Below are positions 55,290 through 64,000 of a DNA stretch of 64,000 nt, piece by piece. How positions within the stretch are numbered: the stretch's first letter is position 1; every line of letters begins with the position of its first letter. A model generated the notes under the pieces. The model worked only from the letters and a program-made list of their open reading frames with translations, made no database searches and was not told the DNA's origin. The DNA is taken from NCBI GenBank assembly GCA_013368315.1, contig JAACJM010000029.1, positions 558,001 through 622,000 on the forward strand. The letters run 5' to 3'. The stretch is from Tetrapyrgos nigripes (Eukaryota; Basidiomycota; Agaricomycetes; Agaricales; Campanellaceae). Both the position numbers and the translations under genes were made by a program.

Positions 55290-56290
55290 TTAGAATTTGT
55301 TCTTATGGACCCTTCCTCAAGGCTGCGATTGGAACCTTGGGGAATGACACTTGGATTGTTCTGTTGGTTGTGTTTGAGGGGTTTTTTCCTTTGTTATTTT
55401 GGAATCTTTTGGTTGTGTAGGTGCGTTATATCTTGGTATTTTTCTGCCCTTTTCTAGGGCTGCCATCTGTTCCATTGTAGGCTGGGGTATTTCTGGATGC
55501 GTTAGTTTAAATTCTTCCAGTGTGTTGATTGCAGATTTAAACTGTTTCACTGGTTTCCAAGTATCCTCTTCTGGGCCAAATCCTTTTCATCGGACCAGCA
55601 GTTTCAGTACGCCTCTCTCAAATTTGGAGTCATGTACATGCTTGATTTTGTAAATCCCTTTTTGTTCATCTACTAATTCAACTTCATGGGGGCTCATTTT
55701 GTCCCTGTGAAATTTGGACAGCAATCTGGCATGGAATATGTTATGTATTCCATTGAGGGTTTTTGGTAGTTGAAGCTGATACGCATGAGACCCAACCTTA
55801 GCCACAATTTTAAAGGGGCCAATTCTTTTATAGTCAAATTTTTTGGTTGGTTGTTTGGTCTTGATATTTTCAGTGTTTAACCAGACTTCTGCTCCTTCTT
55901 CAAATTCATCTGGTATCTCATCCCTTCTCTTATCCTGCCAATCCTTCATCTGTACATTCATTTTTTCTATCTCCTCCTGGAGATACTTGTGTACTTGAGC
56001 CATGTCATTGGCCTTTTGATGTGCAGCATGATTACTAACACTTTTAATCATATAAGTTAACCTGGAGTTAAATTCTTTATTTGCAAAAAAGGGTGACATC
56101 CCAATCACTGAATGGGAAGTGTCATTGTATACGTATTCGGCAAGTGGTAAGAGCTCGTCCCAATTGTCCTGGTCATAGCTCACATATAGCTGTATGTATT
56201 GCTCCAGTGTCTGGTTGGTTCTTTCAGTTTGGCCATCTGTTTGTGGATGATATGTGGTTGAAAAGTTAAGTTTGATTTCTAGTAATTCTG
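55290..56290 (-). pseudogene. Gypsy-2 integrase C-terminal part and chromodomain
   Basis: Starting near 56250 in a shifted frame, TYHPQTDGQTERTNQTLEQY carries the catalytic Glu. The frame at 55587-56183 gives YDQDNWDELLPLAEYVYNDT, later KKFDYKRIGPFKIVAKVGSH, and LPKTLNGIHNIFHARLLSKF. The chromodomain begins IYKIKHVHDSKFERGVLKLL and, after a frame change, continues into the segment near 55500 with SAINTLEEFKLTHPEIPQP. Frame breaks lie near 55590 and 56200. Confidence 0.87.
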
Positions 56291-56890
56291 CTAATACCCT
56301 CCAGAATTGGGATATGAATGTGGATCCCCTGGTAATCCATGCTTTGAAAATACATATTTGATGAACAGCTTTGCTAGATCTTCAGCTGTATCTGTCATGT
56401 GGCATGCTATAAATAGAGCCATTTTGTATAGTCTGCAGACTACCACCATGATTGCATCGAACCCATTTGATAGAGGTAACTCAGTGATATGGTCCACCAA
56501 AATAGAACTCCATGGTCTTCTCCCTATGGGTAAGGGTTTAAGTAGTCTGTAGGGTTTATGTCTGATGGCCTTAGCTCTCTGGATGTATGTCTTTATGTCC
56601 CTGTGAATTTTTGGCCAGAAGAAGGTTTGTTGTATATGTTTGACTGTTTTTTCTATTCCTGGGTGGCCACGCAACTTGTGGTCATGGTGATTTCTTAGGA
56701 CTGTCAGCCATAAATTGTCCTTTTCAGGTACGTATATTATTCCATTGCATAGTAGTAATCCATCTTCATATTTGAAAGGTCCTGGTTCGAGACTCATTGC
56801 TGCTTTCTTTCCAGATTCCATGTACTGGTCATCTGTCACCTTCATATTCATTTCATCAGCAGTTCCTTGTTGATAGGGGCTAGAGCACAT
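56291..56890 (-). pseudogene. Gypsy-2 integrase N-terminal part and core
   Basis: The N-terminal zinc-binding region is visible as HHDHKLRGHPGIEKTVKHIQ and TFFWPKIHRDIKTYIQRAKA. The two expected cysteines are replaced (RAKAIRHKPYR), so the HHCC finger is broken. The core begins WSSILVDHITELPLSNGFDA with the first Asp and continues ALFIACHMTDTAEDLAKLFI and KYVFSKHGLPG. The following box that normally contains SDRG is missing its Asp, and the frame changes to RGSTFISQFW. Confidence 0.87.
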
Positions 56891-56970
56891 AGTCTTTCCA
56901 GAGGTATAAGGATTTTTTGATTGTGGCTATTGCATTCTCCTGTCTCATTCTTCTTTGGATAGACATCTGA

Positions 56971-57519
56971 TCACCAGGTTAACGCATTGGGCTTTTCCCC
57001 TAACCTTCCTGGTTGATACTTTATTCTAAAATCGAAACCCGATAGAAATTCAGACCAGCAAGCTTGCTGTCTGCTCAGCTGTTTTGTGGTAGTGAAGAAT
57101 TGGAGGTTATTGTGGTCAGTATACACTTCAATGGTGTATTTGGACCCCTCTAGGTAGGCCCTCCACTGTTTGAATGAATCCACTATGGCTAACAACTCTG
57201 TAGTAGAATGTGACTGTGATAAAATTGCTGCTATGGCATAGTCAGATGCATCCGATTCAACTATGATAGGTTGACTAGGATCAAAGTGGTGTAGTATTGG
57301 GGCTTCAGTAAAAGCCTCTTTGAGTAGATCGAATACTAGCTGACATTTTGGTGTCCATTTGAAGAACGAGTTTTTCGATGTTAAGGTGGTGAGTAATTGG
57401 CAATAAAAGTTCACAAAACCTAAAAAGCTTTGCAGTTCTTTCATGCAGGTTGGTTCTTTCCAATGCTTGATGGTCTCAACTTTTCTCGCATCTATGGACA
57501 CTCCTTTGGGAGAGACCAT
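56971..57519 (-). pseudogene. Gypsy-2 RT thumb and RNase H
   Basis: VETIKHWKEPTCMKELQSFL and GFVNFYCQLL form the RT thumb/connection. RNase H follows with PIIVESDASDYAIAAILSQ (first Asp), WRAYLEGSKYTIEVYTDHNN (TDH Asp) and FLSGFDFRIKYQPGRLGEKP. The Glu-bearing segment between them is short, so a deletion is likely. The frame is open for 182 codons. Confidence 0.9.
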
Positions 57520-58205
57520 TACTCCGTGTGGAAATCACATTTTGATGGCTCAAGATGTAAGTCATTTGCCTCCAGTCTTCAAAGTACTTCTTGGACACTT
57601 TTAATGTGTTGTTCTTGGTTCTCCGAGAATATAAGAATGTCATCCAAATAAATCACCACACATATATCAACCATATTGTGGAATATGCTGTTCATAAATT
57701 GTTGAAAAACTGAGGGTGCATTGGTTAATCCAAATGGCATAACCAAATATTCAAATGCCCTGTATCTTGTCCTAAAAGCTGTTTTTCACTCATGGCCTTC
57801 AGCAACTCAGACATTGTTATATCCTACACAAAGATCCAGTTTGGTAAATATTTTTGCTTTTCTAAGTTGGTCTATGAGATCTCCTATGAGCGGTAATGGG
57901 TGCTGATTTTTTATAGTTACTCGGTCTAAAGCTCAGAAGTTGATGCACATTCGCAGTGTGCCATCTTTTTTCTTTGCAAATAACACTGGTGCTCCAATAG
58001 GTGACTTCGATGCTCATATAAACCCCTTCCCCAGCATCTCATCAATGTAATCTTTCAGCAATTTTAGCTCTTTTTCAGACATATTGTAGAGTTTGCCAGG
58101 TGGTGGCAATGGGCTACATCGAATGGTCAATGAGGTGGTAATTGTAAGGCTTCTTGTGTGGAGAAGATATGTGTCTAAGGATGATATTCTTCTGGGACTA
58201 ATCAT
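57520..58205 (-). pseudogene. Gypsy-2 reverse transcriptase palm and fingers
   Basis: The pieces are EKELKLLKDYIDEMLGKGFI and DGTLRMCINF, followed by a TGA where Arg is usual. [51 protein letters not shown] and [19 protein letters not shown] come next, with the YLDD active site at 57639-57650. After KCDFHTE the usual VEYLG-containing block is missing. Confidence 0.88.
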
Positions 58206-58780
58206 TTGATTTTCTCTTCCTCATTTCCCTTTTGGGTTTCGACAGAGGCTGACTTCCCCATAAGGTTTTCTTCAGCATTTACTTGTTCCACTTCCACAGG
58301 CCAGATGTAGAGTGTAAAAATATCACAACCTTGTTTAATCAGGGAAGTGAATGGCACTCCTCCTATAAGGCTAATATATGGTGGTTCTTGATGACTTCTT
58401 TATCCATCGATTTGGATTCTTCTGTTGATTTCTTTGGACCAGCTTGTTGATTTTTGTTTTCAACAGCTTGAATATTCATTGATCTGAGTTCATCCACTGT
58501 TTCTTTCCTGACTGATTCAATCCTTTCTGTTGAGATGGATGTAGGTGATATCAATATTTTTTCAGCAATATAATTCTCGATTTCGAATTCTTCCAATAAT
58601 ATTGGGTCTTCTAGGCTTAGAGTAGGTTTTTTCCCTTCTACTTCTTCTTCTTCTTCTATGGTGACCTTGTGGATCTGGTGTATTGGTAGTTTCAGGTCCT
58701 GTATGATGAAGGCTCAGAGTTTTTTTCCCCCCATTAAAGGTGAAGGTCAATCCTTTGCAATTGATTTGAGGATTGATTCT

Positions 58781-59209
58781 TCACAACCAATCGAACCCTA
58801 GTATGATTTGTGCTTCTGGATGTAGTTTGGTGATTAGCATATCCTCTAGGTGAGTGGTTCTGTTGTCATAGAGTAGCTTCACTATCATGTGGTTCCAAAT
58901 GACTCCTGCTGAGGTTGTTTCACCATCAAACAATGTTAATGGTAAAGGTTTCTCAAGAGCCTGGATTAGATGTGGGTATTTTCTTGCCAGTTTGAAGTCG
59001 ATGAATGATTTTGAGGCTCCAGAGTCAATTAAAGCCACTAATTCTTCGCTTTGTGTTGTAAATAATTTTGTTTGAATAAAGGCTTGCTTAGATTTCGATG
59101 AAATCGTTACTGGTATTTGCATACTGGTTAACAGTTCATCAAGTATCAACACTTCGTTGGGCATAAATCCTGCTCTAGCCATTATGATGGCCGCTTCAGG
59201 TTCTGACAC
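58781..59209 (-). CDS. Gypsy-2 aspartic protease domain
   Basis: A 142-codon frame contains FTTQSEELVALIDSGASKSF, the retropepsin active site, followed by ID and LARKYPHL. Later come LEDMLITKLHPEAQIILGFD and WL, where ILGFDWL is the second conserved box of the fungal gypsy protease. It is open and could fold. A charged linker (58363-58760) with several frame breaks joins it to RT. Confidence 0.88.
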   Translation of the reverse strand: MSEPEAAIIMARAGFMPNEVLILDELLTSMQIPVTISSKSKQAFIQTKLFTTQSEELVALIDSGASKSFIDFKLARKYPHLIQALEKPLPLTLFDGETTSAGVIWNHMIVKLLYDNRTTHLEDMLITKLHPEAQIILGFDWL

Positions 59210-62200
59210 AGGGCTCAGAGATCAGGAAAGTCTTCCATCAGGTCCTGAGCCCCTGTCCCATTTCCCGAACTGTCTTCTTCCTCATTTCCTAGTATGTGAA
59301 TCTCTCCATACATAGTGTCTGTTGGTTCATCCTCCACAATGATTCCAGCTTGAGCTGTGAGAGTTTCCACATTAACTGGTTCTTCTCTTCTAGGTGGATC
59401 TTCTTCAGGTGGGCAGTCCCTGTAGAAGTGCCCTTCTCCACCACATCCCAGACATAATCTGTTTTTTACTCTTTGATCTCTTTCTTCCTTAGTAATTTGA
59501 ATGATGGCTCAATTTACAAATTCAGCTGGTGATTGTGCTGCTCGTCCTTGCACTCCTTGATTATTCCATGCATTTTGAGGTCTGTTTCATGCTCAATTAG
59601 TTTGCGTAGCTGGACCTAGTCCAGCTTGTGCATTTTGAGGTATGTTTCTTTTTACCAGAGCCATTAGTGCCACTGGTATATCTGGTATTGTTGGTTTACG
59701 AATGCTGTGGTGAGTCCAGCCTCCACGAATGCTGCTTGAGCACCGTCTAAGTCCAACAGTCGATTCCATACTTGTTTGTAAGTGACCAGCAGTCTTCCTC
59801 CTAGGGTGAGTCGGATTCTCAGACTGGGTGTAATTTGCCTTATTAATTTCCATCTTGGGTAAGCAAGGTGGCATCTTCGAAATAGACAATGTAATCTGTG
59901 AAGGCTTCATCTCGTCATTGGTAAGTTTTATCCAACAAAGCCTGAGCATACAGCATCTCATCATGTACCCCAAACATCTCTCCAAATAGCTGTCTGAACT
60001 CTGTCCAGTCATGTAAGGCTGGTATGTTCCATCATTTTCTTTTCAACAAGGTTTTGATAGAACCTCATGGCCACTCCTGTTAGGTATGAAGAAGTGAAAA
60101 GAATTCGTGCTCTATCTGATGCATACATTATAGGTTTGGCAGCAAACATTCTTAAGCAATCGCTTAAGAATGGTCTCCATTGCTGGTGATTGGCTTTCTA
60201 ATTTCTAGTTTTCCTTCCAAGGTCAGCTCTTCTCATCTGAGTCTGTCTCTTTCATTTACTATTGCAGCTGCTGCAGGCCCAGGTGGGCCTTGTTCTCCTC
60301 TCTCCCCCCTCAGTCCAGGTTCTCCCAGATGACCCCAAGGTCCCCTTTCTCCTCATTCACCTCTTGGACCCTGTATCCATCCTAATGGTATCCTATGATT
60401 AACATTGTCTGGATCATTGAGATTGTTTGGTTCATTTGGTCCTGATGGACCTCCTGTATGGGTTGGTCTTCTCCCCCTTTAGGTGCTGTAGTATAAGTGT
60501 TTCTCAAACTTCCTCGTGACAATTGAGTATTTGAGGAGTGTTTGAGCTGTTACCTCTTGGCAGTGGTGGTGGTGGTGGTCCTCCAGAACCTCCCATACTT
60601 GTCTCCTCATTCCTTCCTGAGTATTCTGGTTCTTGTGGAGGTGAGCTCCTTTCCCTTTGTGGTAAATTTGAGATTGATGCCCCTGGCATTGCCGAGTCTC
60701 CTCCCCTAATCAGTTGTTTTCCTTTTAGATGTGCAGGGATTCAAGGAGTATCACTTTCTGATGATTCTGGGCGATATTCAGGCTGTTGATAATGCGTAGC
60801 ATCCAACTCTTCTATTATAGTGTTTCCCAAATCATGTGGGTGTGTTGGGATGAGTAATTTGTCCTCATCAGTAACTGTTTCTATAGTTACTGTTCGTTGC
60901 CTTTGCCTCCCCTGCAAAATGGCTTCTCTAGCTCTTTGTCTAACAGCTTTGAAGCTTTCCCACTGTTCAACAGGTCCCTGGGGACGGTTGTTCTAATGCA
61001 ACCTTTGGTGTGCCATTATTGGTCCAGCAGAGGTATGTATATACCCTTCCTGCCTCATTTCACCTGGCCTAAGCCATTCTGGGTCATACTGTTGCATATG
61101 ACGAATTTCATCAGAGATTCTGACTCGATTTGTCTGTCTCATATTGTTGACAGTTCTTTCCCTCCTTCTTGAGGATTGGGATCCACTCATTGTTTGATTC
61201 TCTATCATATCTGGCCAAGAGACTCTTCTGGGGATTGATGCTATGTAAGTTGTGGATTCTTCAACTGTAGTTGAGCTTCTCATAACCAGGTTTCCTGGCC
61301 TGTTACCTCAGTTATTTTCTCTGGGTTGTGGTGTGGGATTTTGATTTTGAGACATGGTTCTTGAAGGTCCTCGTTCTACAAGAACATTACATAGTTCTCT
61401 AACTGCTCAGTCTCAGGATATACCTTGTCCTGTAAGTTGTTGATACATGTCTGTGCCTGCTTGTATGGCTGATTCACTGAGATTTGTTTCCTCAATAATG
61501 CTGGGTGGTACTGGAGTTGTATGATTCATCAAACTTGGGGATCGATTTAGACTATGTGGTGTGAACCTGTAGTTGTTGTCATTGTTTTCTGGGACCAGAT
61601 TCAACAGTAATGGTTCTCTCGATGCTGTATACAGGGCTTCCAGAGCTTCATGATACTCTGGGTTATTTAGCAGGATTCTAATGAATCCAGGTATAGCATT
61701 AAGTGATGCTTGTGCCAATGCTTGGATATATCTAATCACTTCTTCATCTGTCTACCCCGTTGTTCCTCCTATGCCCAAATTTTGGGCAAATCTCCTACTA
61801 TCCATTGCAAGTTCTCTGAGGACATCTAAAGTGAGTCTGTATTGTGGCAGAGTTATTTGATCCTCGTTGTGGTGTATTGTTGTCACCTCTGATGGCTCTG
61901 ATTCGGAGTGATCATTTCTATTCGGTCCTCTCTAGTTTGTATTATTAGTGGTCAAAGCACTACCCATAATTAACTGATATTGTGCTGAGTATGGCCTCAT
62001 GTCATTTCATATGGGAGTTTGAGGCACATGGGATCCAGAGTGACTGGTAGTCCACAAGTCTATTCATCAGAATTGTCCTCTTCCCCCTTCCCTTCGTCAA
62101 CTAGGTGTGTCTCTTAAGTAAGTGCTAGGTGCTGACATTACTTCTTCTGCCCGTCATATGATGGTGCTGGGTTCCTAAACCTCGAGGTAACCCAGTCTCT

Positions 62201-63116
62201 CATAGCTTTGTCTTCTGCTCTATCATGTTCCTCCATCTGATTTAGTTGTCTTCTTTGTTGCTCAAAGTATTTAGTGTCTCCACTCAAAGAGTCACTTATT
62301 ACTATTGGTGCATTTGTTGTGGGAGGCACTCTTTGCTGGGAGGCCAATGAAGATGCTCATTGTCGTGAGTTTACAGATAGAGTGGGGGGTCAAGAGACTC
62401 CCGTCTGTGCATTCAATTGTGATACCACAGGCGGTGCTATTATCGATGTTGCACTCCGAGAGACTTCTGTCTGTGTTTGCTGTTGGGGCACCACAGACAG
62501 TGCTACAATCGACCGTTCTTCTTCACAAGTTGGAGGTTGACTTAGTATGTCTTCCCTGTTATTGGATTGGGCTTTCAATAGTCTGACCTCTTCCATTATC
62601 ATTGAGGGTACTCAAATTGGTCCTTGAATACTCAAAAATGAAGACGCTGAAGGTCTGTGTTGTAGCTCCTGAGCTAACGTTAGCTCTTCTATGTTTGGGT
62701 CATGCTGATATCGAATATGTCGCAATACCACATCAGGTGGCATTGGCAGTTGCAGCTGCACACAGTGCATTCTTCTATTTCTTCGAAAATTGGTTTCTTC
62801 CATGACCAAATCCTCACTTCCTCTTTCTTCAACCACTTCACTGTTAATCATCTCCCTTCCTTCATCATCGACTTCTACAATGTGAGACTGCTCTATTGTT
62901 CATGGTACTGCACCCAATGTTTGGCCAGCACTGCAGGTTCCCTGGTGTCCAAGGAGCCCATTGTCCTTCTGGAGCATGGTCATGGAATGGGGTATTGGGT
63001 TCATCTTGTTGAACCCCAGGTTGATCACTTTCATGTTGTTGGGTTTCAGTTTCAGTGGCTACACAAGTAGACATCACTGGTGGCGTGGTTGAGCTTGCTA
63101 TTATGTTAGGAAGCAT
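59210..63116 (-). pseudogene. Gypsy-2 gag region with zinc knuckle, unusually long
   Basis: A CCHC knuckle, CLGCGGEGHFYRDC, is encoded near 59425-59470, followed by an acidic tail leading to the protease. Upstream, frames at 59593-60012, 60504-60689, 60993-61283 and 61413-61739 have gag-like, Pro- and Gln-rich or charged composition, such as ALAQASLNAIPGFIRILLNN. Still further upstream lie disordered-type frames at 62138-63116. About 3.9 kb between the possible start and the knuckle is much more than usual for gag. The stretch may include an untranslated leader or an additional captured ORF. Confidence 0.6.
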
Positions 63117-63389
63117 CTGATAAGAGTCCTAGTTGAGTATGTAGTACTTAAGTAGTACTAGGTTGGGCTACATGCTGAGCAGTGGATGTAGAAATTGATT
63201 ATAATTTGAAGAAGAACATTGCTCAGTGATTATGGACTTGAGTTAATTAATGTTTGATTGATCAGAGTGTTTTAGTATGTTGAGAACGAGTTTGAAAAAG
63301 TTATTGAGCATGCCACAGTGTATTTTGAATAGAGATACAATGTATAGGTTACAAAATAGCAAGCTGGCATTGCACATATTGCGACACAG

Positions 63390-63397
63390 CTTTTATA
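63390..63397 (-). promoter_or_regulatory. TATA-box-like motif upstream of gypsy-2
   Basis: On the minus strand TATAAAAG lies about 275 bp upstream of the first gag-like frame. The position would suit a 5' LTR promoter for gypsy-2, but the LTR itself could not be recognised. Confidence 0.35.
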
Positions 63398-64000
63398 CTA
63401 CAATTGTTTAGTGATAAATAAAAATAAACTACCCTCCCTATGGGTATCCCTTTTTCTACATCTTCACGTCTCCTGACATCTACTTATTACTATCTGAACC
63501 TCAACGTTCCTTTGTTCCACCAGCTGTTCACCATGAGGCCTTTCTTTCGACCTGTTCATGTGGTATGTATTGTGCTGCTTTTTAATCCTCATGCTCCCCT
63601 CGTGTTTGCATCTTGATATATGTTCTTTTTATTCCATTTTTCCACACTTCTCGGCCTCATTGCTTATTCCCGAGTCATCTGTCTGATATCTATCAAGTCC
63701 ATGCAGGTATTCTTTATTCAATCCTTGATTCACAAGTGCCGGCCCGAGTTACCTTGTAACACCGAGGTAGACCTGATCTTCTTCCCCCTTCCTTCATTGT
63801 GTTGAACCCACACCAGGGCCAATGACCTTAGGCCTATAATCCTGGGCTGTGACCTTGTCCTGAGGTTTCTTCAGTGACCTATAGTGATTTGTCATGCTGA
63901 GATTAGCAAAATAATGAAAATGACAGTGGTGATGGTATATCACAAGGCCCAGAATACTGTGCTATGTCATCACATGCGGTTGAAGCCAGAAAAGGAAACA
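63398..64000. other. No recognisable gene
   Basis: Contains only short frames (for example 63620-63805, hydrophobic, without similarity). It may include the 5' LTR of gypsy-2 or flanking DNA. Confidence 0.35.

Larger units (their letters stand above)
55290..63116 (-). mobile_element. Ty3/gypsy chromodomain retrotransposon (gypsy-2), internal region
   Basis: From right to left: a long gag region, CCHC knuckle, protease, RT, RNase H, integrase and chromodomain. The order and motifs are Ty3/gypsy. Sequence differs clearly from gypsy-1. LTRs were not identified. There are many in-frame stops and several small deletions, including loss of the integrase SD box and of part of RT after the active site. 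Confidence 0.88.

Noticed and set aside
1..64000. tRNA, rRNA or other structured RNA genes
   Set aside because: None was recognised on reading; a covariance-model search would be needed to exclude them.

Overview
The window reads as a gene-poor, transposon-packed region of a filamentous basidiomycete genome, most likely an agaricomycete (mushroom-forming fungus). This rests on two KDZ (Kyakuja-Dileera-Zisupton) transposase genes, one with a CxC2-like cysteine cluster, a Helitron whose protein has the N-terminal region usual in basidiomycete Helitrons, chromodomain Ty3/gypsy elements, and short introns of about 50-70 bp. No species can be named from the sequence alone. No conserved housekeeping gene, tRNA or rRNA was recognised, and nearly every coding stretch that can be named belongs to a mobile element broken by stops, frameshifts, deletions or insertions.

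Layout. 0.15-8.6 kb: a minus-strand KDZ transposase gene split by a nearly complete 4.9-kb Ty1/copia element (2446-7371) that has LTRs, a half-tRNA-type primer site and a polypurine tract. 8.6-16.3 kb: no recognisable genes, but three solo LTRs of two families, two of them with exact 5-bp target duplications. 16.3-24.4 kb: a minus-strand chromoviral Ty3/gypsy element (gypsy-1) with both LTRs, an antisense spliced accessory ORF near its 3' end, and a 279-bp hairpin element inserted in its RNase H. 24.5-34.0 kb: a plus-strand Helitron remnant interrupted twice, first by a 3.55-kb foldback element (26519-30070) carrying about 2.7 kb of 22-bp minisatellite, then by a 1.4-kb PIF/Harbinger deletion derivative (32312-33724).

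34.0-37.1 kb: a plus-strand gypsy pol remnant (gypsy-3) broken by two copies of an LTR-like repeat, R1. 37.1-49.6 kb: mostly unassigned sequence with three further R1 segments, two of them forming an inverted pair, and one plausible two-exon ORF. 49.6-52.7 kb: a minus-strand, spliced, low-complexity hypothetical gene whose introns and flanks repeatedly carry a CTTTTGCAAAAG-like near-palindrome. 53.9-54.7 kb: a second, internally deleted KDZ transposase with identifiable introns. 55.3-63.1 kb: a minus-strand chromodomain gypsy element (gypsy-2) with an unusually long gag region and a possible TATA box upstream.

The most unusual structures are two foldback elements that both end in CACTGG and are flanked by 3-bp target duplications. 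One sits in a gypsy RNase H, where removing it rejoins the reading frame exactly. The other sits in the Helitron and encloses the minisatellite. No matching transposase is visible, so any mobilising activity would have to come from elsewhere in the genome. Decay in several elements looks biased toward C-to-T changes at CpG sites, which suggests methylation of repeats in this genome; this is inference.
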